From the NCBI RefSeq assembly GCF_014207745.1, contig NZ_JACHJB010000001.1, positions 744,001 to 808,000 on the forward strand: a DNA stretch of 64,000 nucleotides, in the 5' to 3' direction. The notes beneath the pieces are model-generated. The model was given only the letters and a program-made list of their open reading frames with translations, was not told the DNA's origin and did not search any database. The translations under genes and the position numbers were made by a program. Position 1 is the first letter of the stretch. Each line of letters begins with the position of its first letter. This stretch comes from Nonomuraea muscovyensis (lineage in GTDB: Bacteria > Actinomycetota > Actinomycetes > Streptosporangiales > Streptosporangiaceae). Shown in pieces: positions 57,398-64,000 of this stretch.

Positions 57398-59124
57398 GCT
57401 CCTTCCCCGGCCCGCCGGCTCTCGTGCTCCCCGGCCTGCCGGTTCTCGTGGGCGGCGGCCAGGACGAGATAGGCCGCGGCCGTCCAGGTGTAGGCGCGGT
57501 CGCGCAGGCCGGCGCCGGTGCGGGCGTCGAAGTTCTCGGCGAACCCCGACGTCTCGCACAGGCGGCGGAAGCGGGCGCTGACCTCGTCGGCGAGCCGGGT
57601 GTGCCCGGCGCGGCGCAACCCGTCCTCGATGAGCACGGTCGAGGGCGCCCAGATGGGGCCGCGCCAGTAGCCGTCGTCCCGGTAGTGCTCCGACGTGGGC
57701 AGCTCGGTGGCGGGCCCGTACGCGGTCAGGTGCCGCTCGATCCCCGCCGCGAGCCGCTCCCGCACCTGCCCGGGCAGTTCCGCCCCCAGCACGATCGGCA
57801 TCAGGTCGAGCAGGCTGGAGCTGGACCAGGTCTTCCCCGAGTGCACGCCGCGGGCGACGAACCGGTCACCCGTCCACAGCTCCGACAGCAGCGCGTCGCG
57901 CATCCGGTCGGCCGCCGCCGTCCAGCGGGCCGCCGCGTCCGGGTCGGCGAGGCCGCCGGCCATCCGGGCGAGCTGGCGCATCTGCAGGACGAGCAGGGCG
58001 GCCAGGTCCGCGGTCTCGACGACCCGTTCGGGGTCGAAGGTGGTGGCGTTGTCCCAGCCGCTGTCGTTGCCGTGCTGGTAGTGCGGCAGCTCCCGGCCGG
58101 GCGCCCGCCGGTGGGTCAGCCAGAACTCGGTCCAGCGCTCCAGCGCCCGGTACGTCCGGGCCTGCTCGCCGCCGGGCGCCGGGCCCAGCCGCCGCAGCGC
58201 CCAGCCGTGCACGGGCGGTTTGACGAAGTTGTGCAGCACCTCGGAATGGGTGACGGAGTCGGGCAGCGCCCCCGCGGCGTCCTGGTGGTCGAAGACCAGC
58301 CGGATCTGGTCCCAGGCCAGGCCGGGCAGCCCCGGGGCCAGCGCGAGGGCGTTGAAGCAGTGGTCCCAGCTCCACACCTTGTCCATCCAGTGCTTGGACA
58401 TGAGCACGGCGGGCCGGGTGACGAACCCCGCCGGGCGGACCGTGGCCGACCACAGCACGTAGGCGGCCAGCTCGGCGGCGGGCGTGCGCGGGCCGCGCCA
58501 GGGCGCCACGGCCTCGGCGAACGCGTCGAACTCGGCCCGGGCCGCCTTGACCACCTGCTCGAAGGAGGTCTCGGCCCGGTACGGGGCGCGGGCGGTCTCG
58601 TACTCCTCGATCGCGATCTCCCACGGCTCGCCCTCGTCCGGCAGCACCACACCACGCTCGGCGGCGCCGAGCAGCTCCCCGCCGAGCCGGTCGGCGTGTC
58701 CGCTCAGCAGCGTGATCCGGTAGCGGCGCCCGGTCTGGTAGACGGTCAGCACCGACGAGCCGTCGACGGGGTCGAGGTAGAAGTACGGGCCGCTGAACGG
58801 GGTCAGCACGGGGTCGGCGGCCAGCAGTCGCAGCCCGAGGCCGTGGCCGCGCAGCCGCACCGTGTCGGGCGTCTCGTACGCCAGGTCGATCCGGCCGCCG
58901 TCGCAGGTCCAGGTGAGCCGGTGCGGCACCGCGGTGAGCGCGGCCCCGGCGGGCGCGCCGCCCCTGGTGGGGACGAACCGCAGCACCGGGTGCATGCCGG
59001 TCTGGTGCGACACGAGGTGGATGTCGTCGGCGTAGGTGTGCAGCGCCACCACCGGCGAGAAGCAGAACCATGACCCGTGGTGGCTGAACGGGATCTCCCG
59101 CAGGGAGAACGCCGGCCCGGTCAC
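57394..59124 (-). CDS. GH63-like (amylo-alpha-1,6-glucosidase-type) glycoside hydrolase
   Basis: About 576 residues. The N-terminal half is a beta-sandwich. From about 260 on an (alpha/alpha)6 barrel appears with KHWMDKVWSWDHCFNALALA, SGWDNATTFD, and DGYWRGPIWAPSTVLIEDGL, a motif shared by GH63 enzymes; the Asp in SWDH and the acid in the GYWRGPIW loop are candidates for catalysis. Start GTG at 59124 overlaps the GH127 stop (GTGA), with GGGACG upstream; a GTG at 59157 is possible. It probably removes terminal sugars with GH127. Confidence 0.82.
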   Translation of the reverse strand: MTGPAFSLREIPFSHHGSWFCFSPVVALHTYADDIHLVSHQTGMHPVLRFVPTRGGAPAGAALTAVPHRLTWTCDGGRIDLAYETPDTVRLRGHGLGLRLLAADPVLTPFSGPYFYLDPVDGSSVLTVYQTGRRYRITLLSGHADRLGGELLGAAERGVVLPDEGEPWEIAIEEYETARAPYRAETSFEQVVKAARAEFDAFAEAVAPWRGPRTPAAELAAYVLWSATVRPAGFVTRPAVLMSKHWMDKVWSWDHCFNALALAPGLPGLAWDQIRLVFDHQDAAGALPDSVTHSEVLHNFVKPPVHGWALRRLGPAPGGEQARTYRALERWTEFWLTHRRAPGRELPHYQHGNDSGWDNATTFDPERVVETADLAALLVLQMRQLARMAGGLADPDAAARWTAAADRMRDALLSELWTGDRFVARGVHSGKTWSSSSLLDLMPIVLGAELPGQVRERLAAGIERHLTAYGPATELPTSEHYRDDGYWRGPIWAPSTVLIEDGLRRAGHTRLADEVSARFRRLCETSGFAENFDARTGAGLRDRAYTWTAAAYLVLAAAHENRQAGEHESRRAGEGA

Positions 59125-61100
59125 GAGGACGTCCCGGATGCGGACGCCGGCAGCCACACGCGCATGCTCGTCGGCCCGCGCCGGGCCCACTCGTGGTAGG
59201 GCCGCAGCGGCACGTCGAACCACTCCCCCTCGGCGTCGGCCGGGTGGGCGGCGGCGTATGCCCAGGGCCGGTCGGGGCGGGCGGGCAGCCGGCCGCGCAC
59301 CCGCGCGCCGGCCGCGTCGGGCAGCGGCTCGGACAGGGGGTCGACGACCAGGGCGTCCAGGTCGCCGGGAGCGGGCAGGTCGAGGCCCTCCACGCACAGC
59401 ACCTCCGGGCCGCGCTCGACGGCGACGCAGCCGCGCACGGCGTCGATGCGCGGGTCGGGCCAGGTGAAGCGGGGCCGCATCGGCAGCTCCAGGGTGATCA
59501 CCTCGCCGGCGCGGAAGGACCGCCGGATCGCGAGCATGCCCGGCGAGACCGGCCGGGTCCCGCCGTCCTCGGTCACCGTGGCCCCGTCCGCCCAGGCGGG
59601 CACCCGCAGCGACAGGGTCCACGGCGACCTCGTGCCGGCCGCCACCCGGACCCGGATCGTGCCGGTCTCGGGGTAACCGGTCTCGACGTCCACGGCCACC
59701 CGCCGCCCGTCCGGCAGCTCGGCGCGGACGGCGCACGGGGCGTACTGGTGGATCTGCAGGCCGTCGTCGTCGGTGGTGGCGAGGTAGCCGCCCAGGCTGG
59801 CCAGGGTGCGGGCGACGTTCGTGGGGCAGCACGACACCTCGAACCAGGCGGCGCGGGTGCCCCCCTCGGCGCGCGGGCTCACCTCGCCGGGGCCGGCCGG
59901 CTTGCCGGGCGTGCGCTGGTGGAGGGGGTTGGCGTAGAAGAACGCCGTGCCGTCCGTGCTCGGGGAGGCCGCGATGACGTTGTAGAGCGTCCGCTCGATC
60001 AGGTCGGTGTAGCGGACGTCGCCGGTGGCGAGGTGCAGCCGCCAGGAGACCATGATCGAGGCGACCCCGGCGCACGTCTCGCAGTAGGCCCGGTCCGGCG
60101 GCAGCTCCCAGTCCTCGCCGAAACCCTCGTCCTGGTGGCGCGAGCCCATGCCGCCGGTGATGTAGGTGCGGCGGGCCACCGAGCGCTCCCACTGGCGTTC
60201 CACGGCGCGCAGCAGCTCGGCGTCGCCCAGGTCGACGGCGACGTCCACGGCCGCGGCGGCCAGGTAGAGGGCGCGCACGGCGTGGCCCCGCCAAGCGTCG
60301 GCCTGCCGGATCGGGATGTCGTCCTGGAAGTAGGCGCGGCCCAGCGGGATGTCGCGGAGCGTGCCGTGGCCGCGCCGGTCGAGGAACAGGCGGGCCTGTT
60401 CGACGTAGCGCTCCTCCCCCAGGGCCCGGCCGAACTCGGCCAGGCCGACCTCGATCTCCGGATGGCCGCAGATCCCGCGCAGCCCGTCCTCGCCGAAGGT
60501 GCGGCACACGTGGTCGGCCGCCCGGCGCGCGACGCGCACCAGGTCGTCCTCGCCCGCCGTGCGCAGGCGCGCCACCGCCGCCTGCAGGAGGTGGCCGGTG
60601 TTGTACAGCTCGTGGCCCATCTCCAGGTCGCTGTAGCGGGGCGGCTGGTCCCCGTGCCCGTAGCAGGTGTTGAGGTAGCCGTCGGGGTCCTGCGCGCGGG
60701 CGATGCGCGCGGTGAGCCGCTTGATCGCGGCCTGCGCGCCCGGGTCGCCGGTGCGGCCGGTCTCCCAGGCCAGGGCCTCCAGCAGCTTGTAGACCTCCGA
60801 GTCGGAGAACGACCAGCCGGGCCGGTCGGGCGAGGTGGTCCCGTCGGCGACGCGGTCGAAGTTGGCCAGCCAGCCGAGGCGCTCCATCCACGCCTCGCAG
60901 TGGGCCGGCGTGGCCGCGGCGTTCGCGTGCTGGCGGCCGCCCCAGAATCCGCCGGAGAGGGACACCTGGGCCAGGCCGAGGGGACGCACCCGGCCGTGCG
61001 GCGGCAGCACGGGGCGGCCGCCCGCCGGATCGGGGACCGGGGCCGTGCGGGCCTCGGCCGGCGAGCCGTCCGGCACGGGGTCCGTCGTGCCTGTGGTCAT
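59121..61100 (-). CDS. GH127 beta-L-arabinofuranosidase-type enzyme
   Basis: 659 residues. The (alpha/alpha)6 barrel holds DLEMGHELYNTGHLLQAAV, YCETCAGVASIMVSW (acid/base Glu and a zinc-binding Cys) and WFEVSCCPTNVARTLAS (nucleophile Cys and second Cys). These match the Zn-thiolate site of HypBA1. No signal peptide, so hydrolysis is intracellular, after uptake of oligosaccharides. The C-terminal beta-sandwich begins with PMRPRFTWPDPR. ATG at 61100 with GAAAGG upstream. Follows the permease genes. Confidence 0.92.
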   Translation of the reverse strand: MTTGTTDPVPDGSPAEARTAPVPDPAGGRPVLPPHGRVRPLGLAQVSLSGGFWGGRQHANAAATPAHCEAWMERLGWLANFDRVADGTTSPDRPGWSFSDSEVYKLLEALAWETGRTGDPGAQAAIKRLTARIARAQDPDGYLNTCYGHGDQPPRYSDLEMGHELYNTGHLLQAAVARLRTAGEDDLVRVARRAADHVCRTFGEDGLRGICGHPEIEVGLAEFGRALGEERYVEQARLFLDRRGHGTLRDIPLGRAYFQDDIPIRQADAWRGHAVRALYLAAAAVDVAVDLGDAELLRAVERQWERSVARRTYITGGMGSRHQDEGFGEDWELPPDRAYCETCAGVASIMVSWRLHLATGDVRYTDLIERTLYNVIAASPSTDGTAFFYANPLHQRTPGKPAGPGEVSPRAEGGTRAAWFEVSCCPTNVARTLASLGGYLATTDDDGLQIHQYAPCAVRAELPDGRRVAVDVETGYPETGTIRVRVAAGTRSPWTLSLRVPAWADGATVTEDGGTRPVSPGMLAIRRSFRAGEVITLELPMRPRFTWPDPRIDAVRGCVAVERGPEVLCVEGLDLPAPGDLDALVVDPLSEPLPDAAGARVRGRLPARPDRPWAYAAAHPADAEGEWFDVPLRPYHEWARRGPTSMRVWLPASASGTSS

Positions 61101-61138
61101 GTCGTGGGCCTTTCGCAGAGAGGTCGTCACGGAGGTGT

Positions 61139-61957
61139 TCAGTCCTTCACGGCGCCGGCGGTGACGCCGGCCGCGATGTAGCGCTGCGCGATGACGAGGA
61201 GGAATGCGGCGGGCAGGGACGCGATCACCGCCGTCGCCATGATCGAGTTCCATTCCGTGGTGTTGTTGCCGATGTAGCGGTAGATGCCGAGGGTGATCGG
61301 GATCACGTCGCTGCTGCGGTTGAGCGTGGAGGCGAAGATGAAGTCCGACCACGACCACAGGAACGCGAAGAGCGAGACGGTGATCACCGAGTTCCGGCTC
61401 AGCGGCAGGATGACGGACCGGAACGTGCGCCAGGTGCCCGCGCCGTCGATCTGGGCGGCGGCCATGAGCTCGCCGGGGATGGTCGCCATGAACGACCGGA
61501 AGAGCAGCACCGCGAACGGCACGGCCAGCGTCGAGTCGGCGACGATGAGGCCGCCGATGCTGTTGAGCATGCCGAGCCTGATGTAGATGGCGTAGAAGCC
61601 CATGGCCATGACGACGCCGGGGATCATCTGCGCCACCAGGAGCGTGAAGTCGATCGTGCGCGCGCCGCGCGGCCGCAGCCTGGCCAGCGAGTACCCGGCG
61701 GGCAGCGCCACCACCAGGGTGATCGCGACGGTGCCCAGGCCGATGAACACGCTGGTGGCCAGGGCCGGCAGCTGCTGGGTGAGCGCGGCGGCGTACCCCT
61801 CGAACGTCGGGTTCCAGGGGAACCAGTGCGGCGGGTCGGCCCGCATGTCGCCCGTGCGGGTGAGCGAGACGTTGAACATCCAGTAGACGGGGAAGAGCAT
61901 GAGCGCCACCAGCACGACGCCCAGGACGGTCCTCCACCAGGTGCGCTGCCCGGTCAT
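61139..61957 (-). CDS. carbohydrate ABC transporter permease (MalG-like)
   Basis: 272 residues with six spans. The coupling helix contains ELMAAAQIDGAGTWRTFRSVILPLSR, the EAA loop of MalG-type proteins (here AAAQIDGAG). ATGA overlap with the partner permease upstream. A sugar importer of the CUT1 type. The ATPase is not in the window, as usual for actinobacteria that share one MsiK. Confidence 0.93.
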   Translation of the reverse strand: MTGQRTWWRTVLGVVLVALMLFPVYWMFNVSLTRTGDMRADPPHWFPWNPTFEGYAAALTQQLPALATSVFIGLGTVAITLVVALPAGYSLARLRPRGARTIDFTLLVAQMIPGVVMAMGFYAIYIRLGMLNSIGGLIVADSTLAVPFAVLLFRSFMATIPGELMAAAQIDGAGTWRTFRSVILPLSRNSVITVSLFAFLWSWSDFIFASTLNRSSDVIPITLGIYRYIGNNTTEWNSIMATAVIASLPAAFLLVIAQRYIAAGVTAGAVKD

Positions 61958-62943
61958 GCGTGCTCCTCCCTGCGCTGCAGACGCACGTGCGCGAGTCCGG
62001 CGGCGAACGCGATGAGGATGAGCAGGTTGCCGACGGCCGCCGCCGGGGAGAAGTCGGGCTGGCCGGTGCCGAACGCCTCGCGGTACGACCAGATGGCCAG
62101 CGTGGTCGACGCGTCCGCCGGCCCGCCCTTCGTCATGATCCAGATGATGTCGACGACCTTGAGCGTGTAGATGAGGCCGAGCAGCAGCGTGATCGCCGAG
62201 ACCGGCCGCAGCAGCGGCAGCGTGATGCGCCGCAACCGCTGCCAGGCGTTCGCCCCGTCGAGCCCGGCGGCCTCGTACAGGCTGGCGGGGATGTTCTGCA
62301 GGCCGGCGTAGAGGATCACCAGGTTGAACGGGACGCCGAGCCAGATGTTGGCGATGGTGACCGACAGCAGCGCGGTGTCCGGTGAGGTGAGCCAGTTGAT
62401 CTGGCCGACGCCGAACGCCCCCAGGGCGGAGTTGACGATGCCGTTGTCGCTGTTGAGCATCCACGACCAGGTGGAGGCGGAGACGATCAGCGGCAGCAGC
62501 CACGGCACGAGGAACATCGCGCGCAGCACCGCGGACAGGCGGAAGGTGCGGTGGAAGAACACCGCGAGCGCCAGGCCGATGGCGTACTGGGCGGCGATGG
62601 AGCCGAGCGTGAACACGGCGGTGTTGCGCAGCGCCCGCAGGAAGGCGTCGTCGGAGACGATGCGCAGGTAGTTGTCCAGCCCGGTGAACTCCGGGTCGCC
62701 CTGCACGAACGCGCGCGGCGTGTAGTCGTGCACGCTCAGCTCGATGTTGCGGTAGAGCGGGTAGGTGTAGAAGACGATCAGGTAGACGACCAGCGGCGTG
62801 AGGAAGGCGTAGGCCGTCCACTGCCGGGAACGCGGCGCGCCGGGCGGGCGCCCGTGCCCCCGGCGGGAGGCGGGCTCGCCGCCCCCCGCCGGCCGTCCCG
62901 CGCCGTGGAGTGCGGCGAGCGCTTCGGTACGTGGGGATGTCAT
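61954..62943 (-). CDS. carbohydrate ABC transporter permease (MalF-like)
   Basis: 329 residues with an N-terminal cytosolic Gly/Arg-rich tail of 40, then six spans. The coupling motif is SLYEAAGLDGANAWQRLRRITLPLLRP, a good fit to the EAA-x3-G consensus. With the MalG-like subunit it forms the channel. Its ATG at 62943 lies 34 nt after the solute-binding protein stop, so it belongs to the same operon. Confidence 0.93.
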   Translation of the reverse strand: MTSPRTEALAALHGAGRPAGGGEPASRRGHGRPPGAPRSRQWTAYAFLTPLVVYLIVFYTYPLYRNIELSVHDYTPRAFVQGDPEFTGLDNYLRIVSDDAFLRALRNTAVFTLGSIAAQYAIGLALAVFFHRTFRLSAVLRAMFLVPWLLPLIVSASTWSWMLNSDNGIVNSALGAFGVGQINWLTSPDTALLSVTIANIWLGVPFNLVILYAGLQNIPASLYEAAGLDGANAWQRLRRITLPLLRPVSAITLLLGLIYTLKVVDIIWIMTKGGPADASTTLAIWSYREAFGTGQPDFSPAAAVGNLLILIAFAAGLAHVRLQRREEHA

Positions 62944-62977
62944 CGGTTGGTCCTCGTCGTCCGCCGGTGGGGGGCGC

Positions 62978-64000
62978 TCAGCTGCCGGTCGCCTGCTTGG
63001 CCTGGGCCTGGGCTTCCTTGAGCGCGTCGGCGGGACTGGCGGAGCCGCTCAGCGCCTTCTGCACCGCGGTCCACATCGCCTCGGAGATCTTCGGGTACGT
63101 GGTGCCGAGGTTGTCGCTGGTGCGGCCCTTGGCGGTGCGGACGGCCTCGACCCACGGCTTCAGGCCCGGCTCCTTGGCCAGGATGGCCTGCTGGCCCTCG
63201 GCGGTGGAGGGGATGTAGTAGGCGAACGTGGTGCCGGTCTCCACCAGGCCCTCGGGGGTCGTCATGCACTCGACGATCTTCTTGGTGGCCGTGTAACGCT
63301 GGGTGTCCTTCTGCATCGGCACGGTGATGAACTCGCCGCCGGTGGGTGTTGGAGCGTTCCCGCCGGCCTTGGCCGGGATCTGGACGACGCCGGTGGGGAA
63401 GTCCGCCTTGGCGGCGCTGTTGATCTGCCAGGTGCCGTTCTCGGCGAAGCCGAACTCGCCGGTGAGGAACTCCTCCCAGGTGGTGTTCTGGGAGTTGCTG
63501 ATCACCGAGTTGGGGGCGAGGCCGTCCTTGAGCCAGGAGTTCCACAGGTTCAGCGCCTCGACGGCCTGGGGTGAGTCGAGCTGGGTGAGCTGCGCGCCGG
63601 CGCCCCAGAACCAGGGCAGGAACTGGAAGGAGCCCTCCTCGGTGCCGATGGCGGCGAACGTGATCGCCTTCTTGCCGGCGGCCTTGACCTTCTTCAGCGC
63701 CGCGTTGAGCGAGTCCCAGTCCTTGATGGAGGCGGGGTCGACGCCGGCGTCGTCGAGGATCTTCTTGTTGTAGTACAGGGCGAGGGTGTTGGCGCCGATG
63801 GGGATGCCGTAGGTCTTGCCGTCCAGCTCGCCGGCGGCGATGAGGTTCTTGTCGAAGCGCGAGGCGTCGAGGCCGAACTCGTCCATCGTGGCGAGCATCC
63901 CGGCGTCGGCGAGGGTGGAGACGGCGGGGTTGTCGAGCAGGATGACGTCGGGCGCGTTGCCCTCCTGCCCGGCGAGCAGGGCCTGGTTGGTCAGCGCGGT
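62978..64000 (-). CDS. extracellular solute-binding protein, C-terminal part (5' end outside window)
   Basis: The frame is open to the window edge; the visible part (about 340 residues) is the sugar-binding component of the CUT1 system. It includes APDVILLDNPAVSTLADAG, ELDGKTYGIPIGANTLALYYNKKILDDAGVDP and FLTGEFGFAENGTWQI, all typical of family-1 sugar-binding proteins. With GH127 it suggests L-arabinofuranosyl oligosaccharide uptake. The signal peptide lies outside the window. Confidence 0.92.
   Translation of the reverse strand, partial: TALTNQALLAGQEGNAPDVILLDNPAVSTLADAGMLATMDEFGLDASRFDKNLIAAGELDGKTYGIPIGANTLALYYNKKILDDAGVDPASIKDWDSLNAALKKVKAAGKKAITFAAIGTEEGSFQFLPWFWGAGAQLTQLDSPQAVEALNLWNSWLKDGLAPNSVISNSQNTTWEEFLTGEFGFAENGTWQINSAAKADFPTGVVQIPAKAGGNAPTPTGGEFITVPMQKDTQRYTATKKIVECMTTPEGLVETGTTFAYYIPSTAEGQQAILAKEPGLKPWVEAVRTAKGRTSDNLGTTYPKISEAMWTAVQKALSGSASPADALKEAQAQAKQATGS

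Noticed and set aside
57394-60891. A single 1165-codon frame that spans the GH63-like gene and part of GH127
   Set aside because: The upstream part is an out-of-frame shadow of GH127; the real GH63-like gene begins at a GTG overlapping the GH127 stop.
1-64000. CRISPR arrays, insertion sequences, rRNA and tRNA genes
   Set aside because: No spaced direct repeats, transposase genes with terminal inverted repeats, or recognisable rRNA/tRNA sequences were seen in the window.

Overview
The window is about 72% GC (estimated by eye) and densely coded on both strands. Genes often overlap by 4 nt (ATGA or GTGA), and GTG or TTG starts are common. This points to a filamentous actinomycete. The gene content fits Streptosporangiales (a Nonomuraea- or Actinomadura-like organism): an F420-dependent NADP reductase, a GlnA2-type glutamine synthetase, a SARP-family regulator, an ECF sigma factor paired with a CU044_5270-family protein, a terpene cyclase and many one-component regulators. 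The order is inferred from gene style, not from a marker gene. I found no rRNA, tRNA, CRISPR array or intact insertion sequence.

Layout. 1-3.7 kb: end of an alpha/beta hydrolase, a hotdog-like protein, and a TetR/SGNH-hydrolase operon with its own palindrome. 3.8-7.1 kb: a less GC-biased patch with a beta-family protein, a small unknown protein, an aminoglycoside-phosphotransferase-like kinase and a secreted EEP-fold protein. 7.2-10.3 kb: glnA2, then an EF-hand protein and a class I terpene cyclase. 10.4-16.1 kb: a divergent ArsR/MFS pair around a perfect palindrome, a SARP-NarL fusion regulator, and nadE. 16.1-16.8 kb: two decayed, opposed gene remnants that meet at a junction. 16.9-24.2 kb: an SDR, a sigma-factor operon that includes a CDP-alcohol phosphotransferase, and an overlapping three-gene envelope cassette (beta-helix membrane protein, cupredoxin-like lipoprotein, polytopic membrane protein). 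24.3-32.8 kb: a DHA2 efflux/TetR operon with a cluster of half-sites, an MFS carrier, panB, a Thr/Ser dehydratase-like enzyme, and a Cys/Met PLP enzyme divergent from a MocR regulator. 32.9-37.9 kb: a hydrolase, an ABC exporter with a NarL-type two-component system, and npdG. 38-43.4 kb: a secreted lipase, an SIS-like protein, a LysR regulator facing a small membrane protein and a cyclase-family protein, a 58-residue conserved protein, map, and a lone HATPase domain.

43.6-47.8 kb holds what I consider the most interesting system. An XRE-TPR regulator lies upstream of, and probably in one operon with, copC and a copD/ctaG fusion. Divergent from it is an unlisted 49-codon gene with a strong ribosome binding site. 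This gene encodes a Sec-type signal peptide followed by a short peptide ending YDIPLCC. The arrangement suggests a secreted peptide sensed by a TPR receptor, or alternatively a Cys-Cys peptide tied to copper.

47.9-57.4 kb: PucR divergent from a lone molybdopterin subunit of xanthine dehydrogenase, an EF-hand protein, an Excalibur-domain membrane protein, alanine dehydrogenase, a divergent DUF3105/DUF305 pair and an FAD oxidoreductase. 57.4-64 kb: an arabinofuranoside-type locus on the minus strand, comprising a solute-binding protein, two permeases, a GH127 enzyme and a GH63-like enzyme. Its first gene runs off the end of the window.

A recurring feature is short in-frame tandem repeats (12-30 nt units) inside otherwise ordinary genes.
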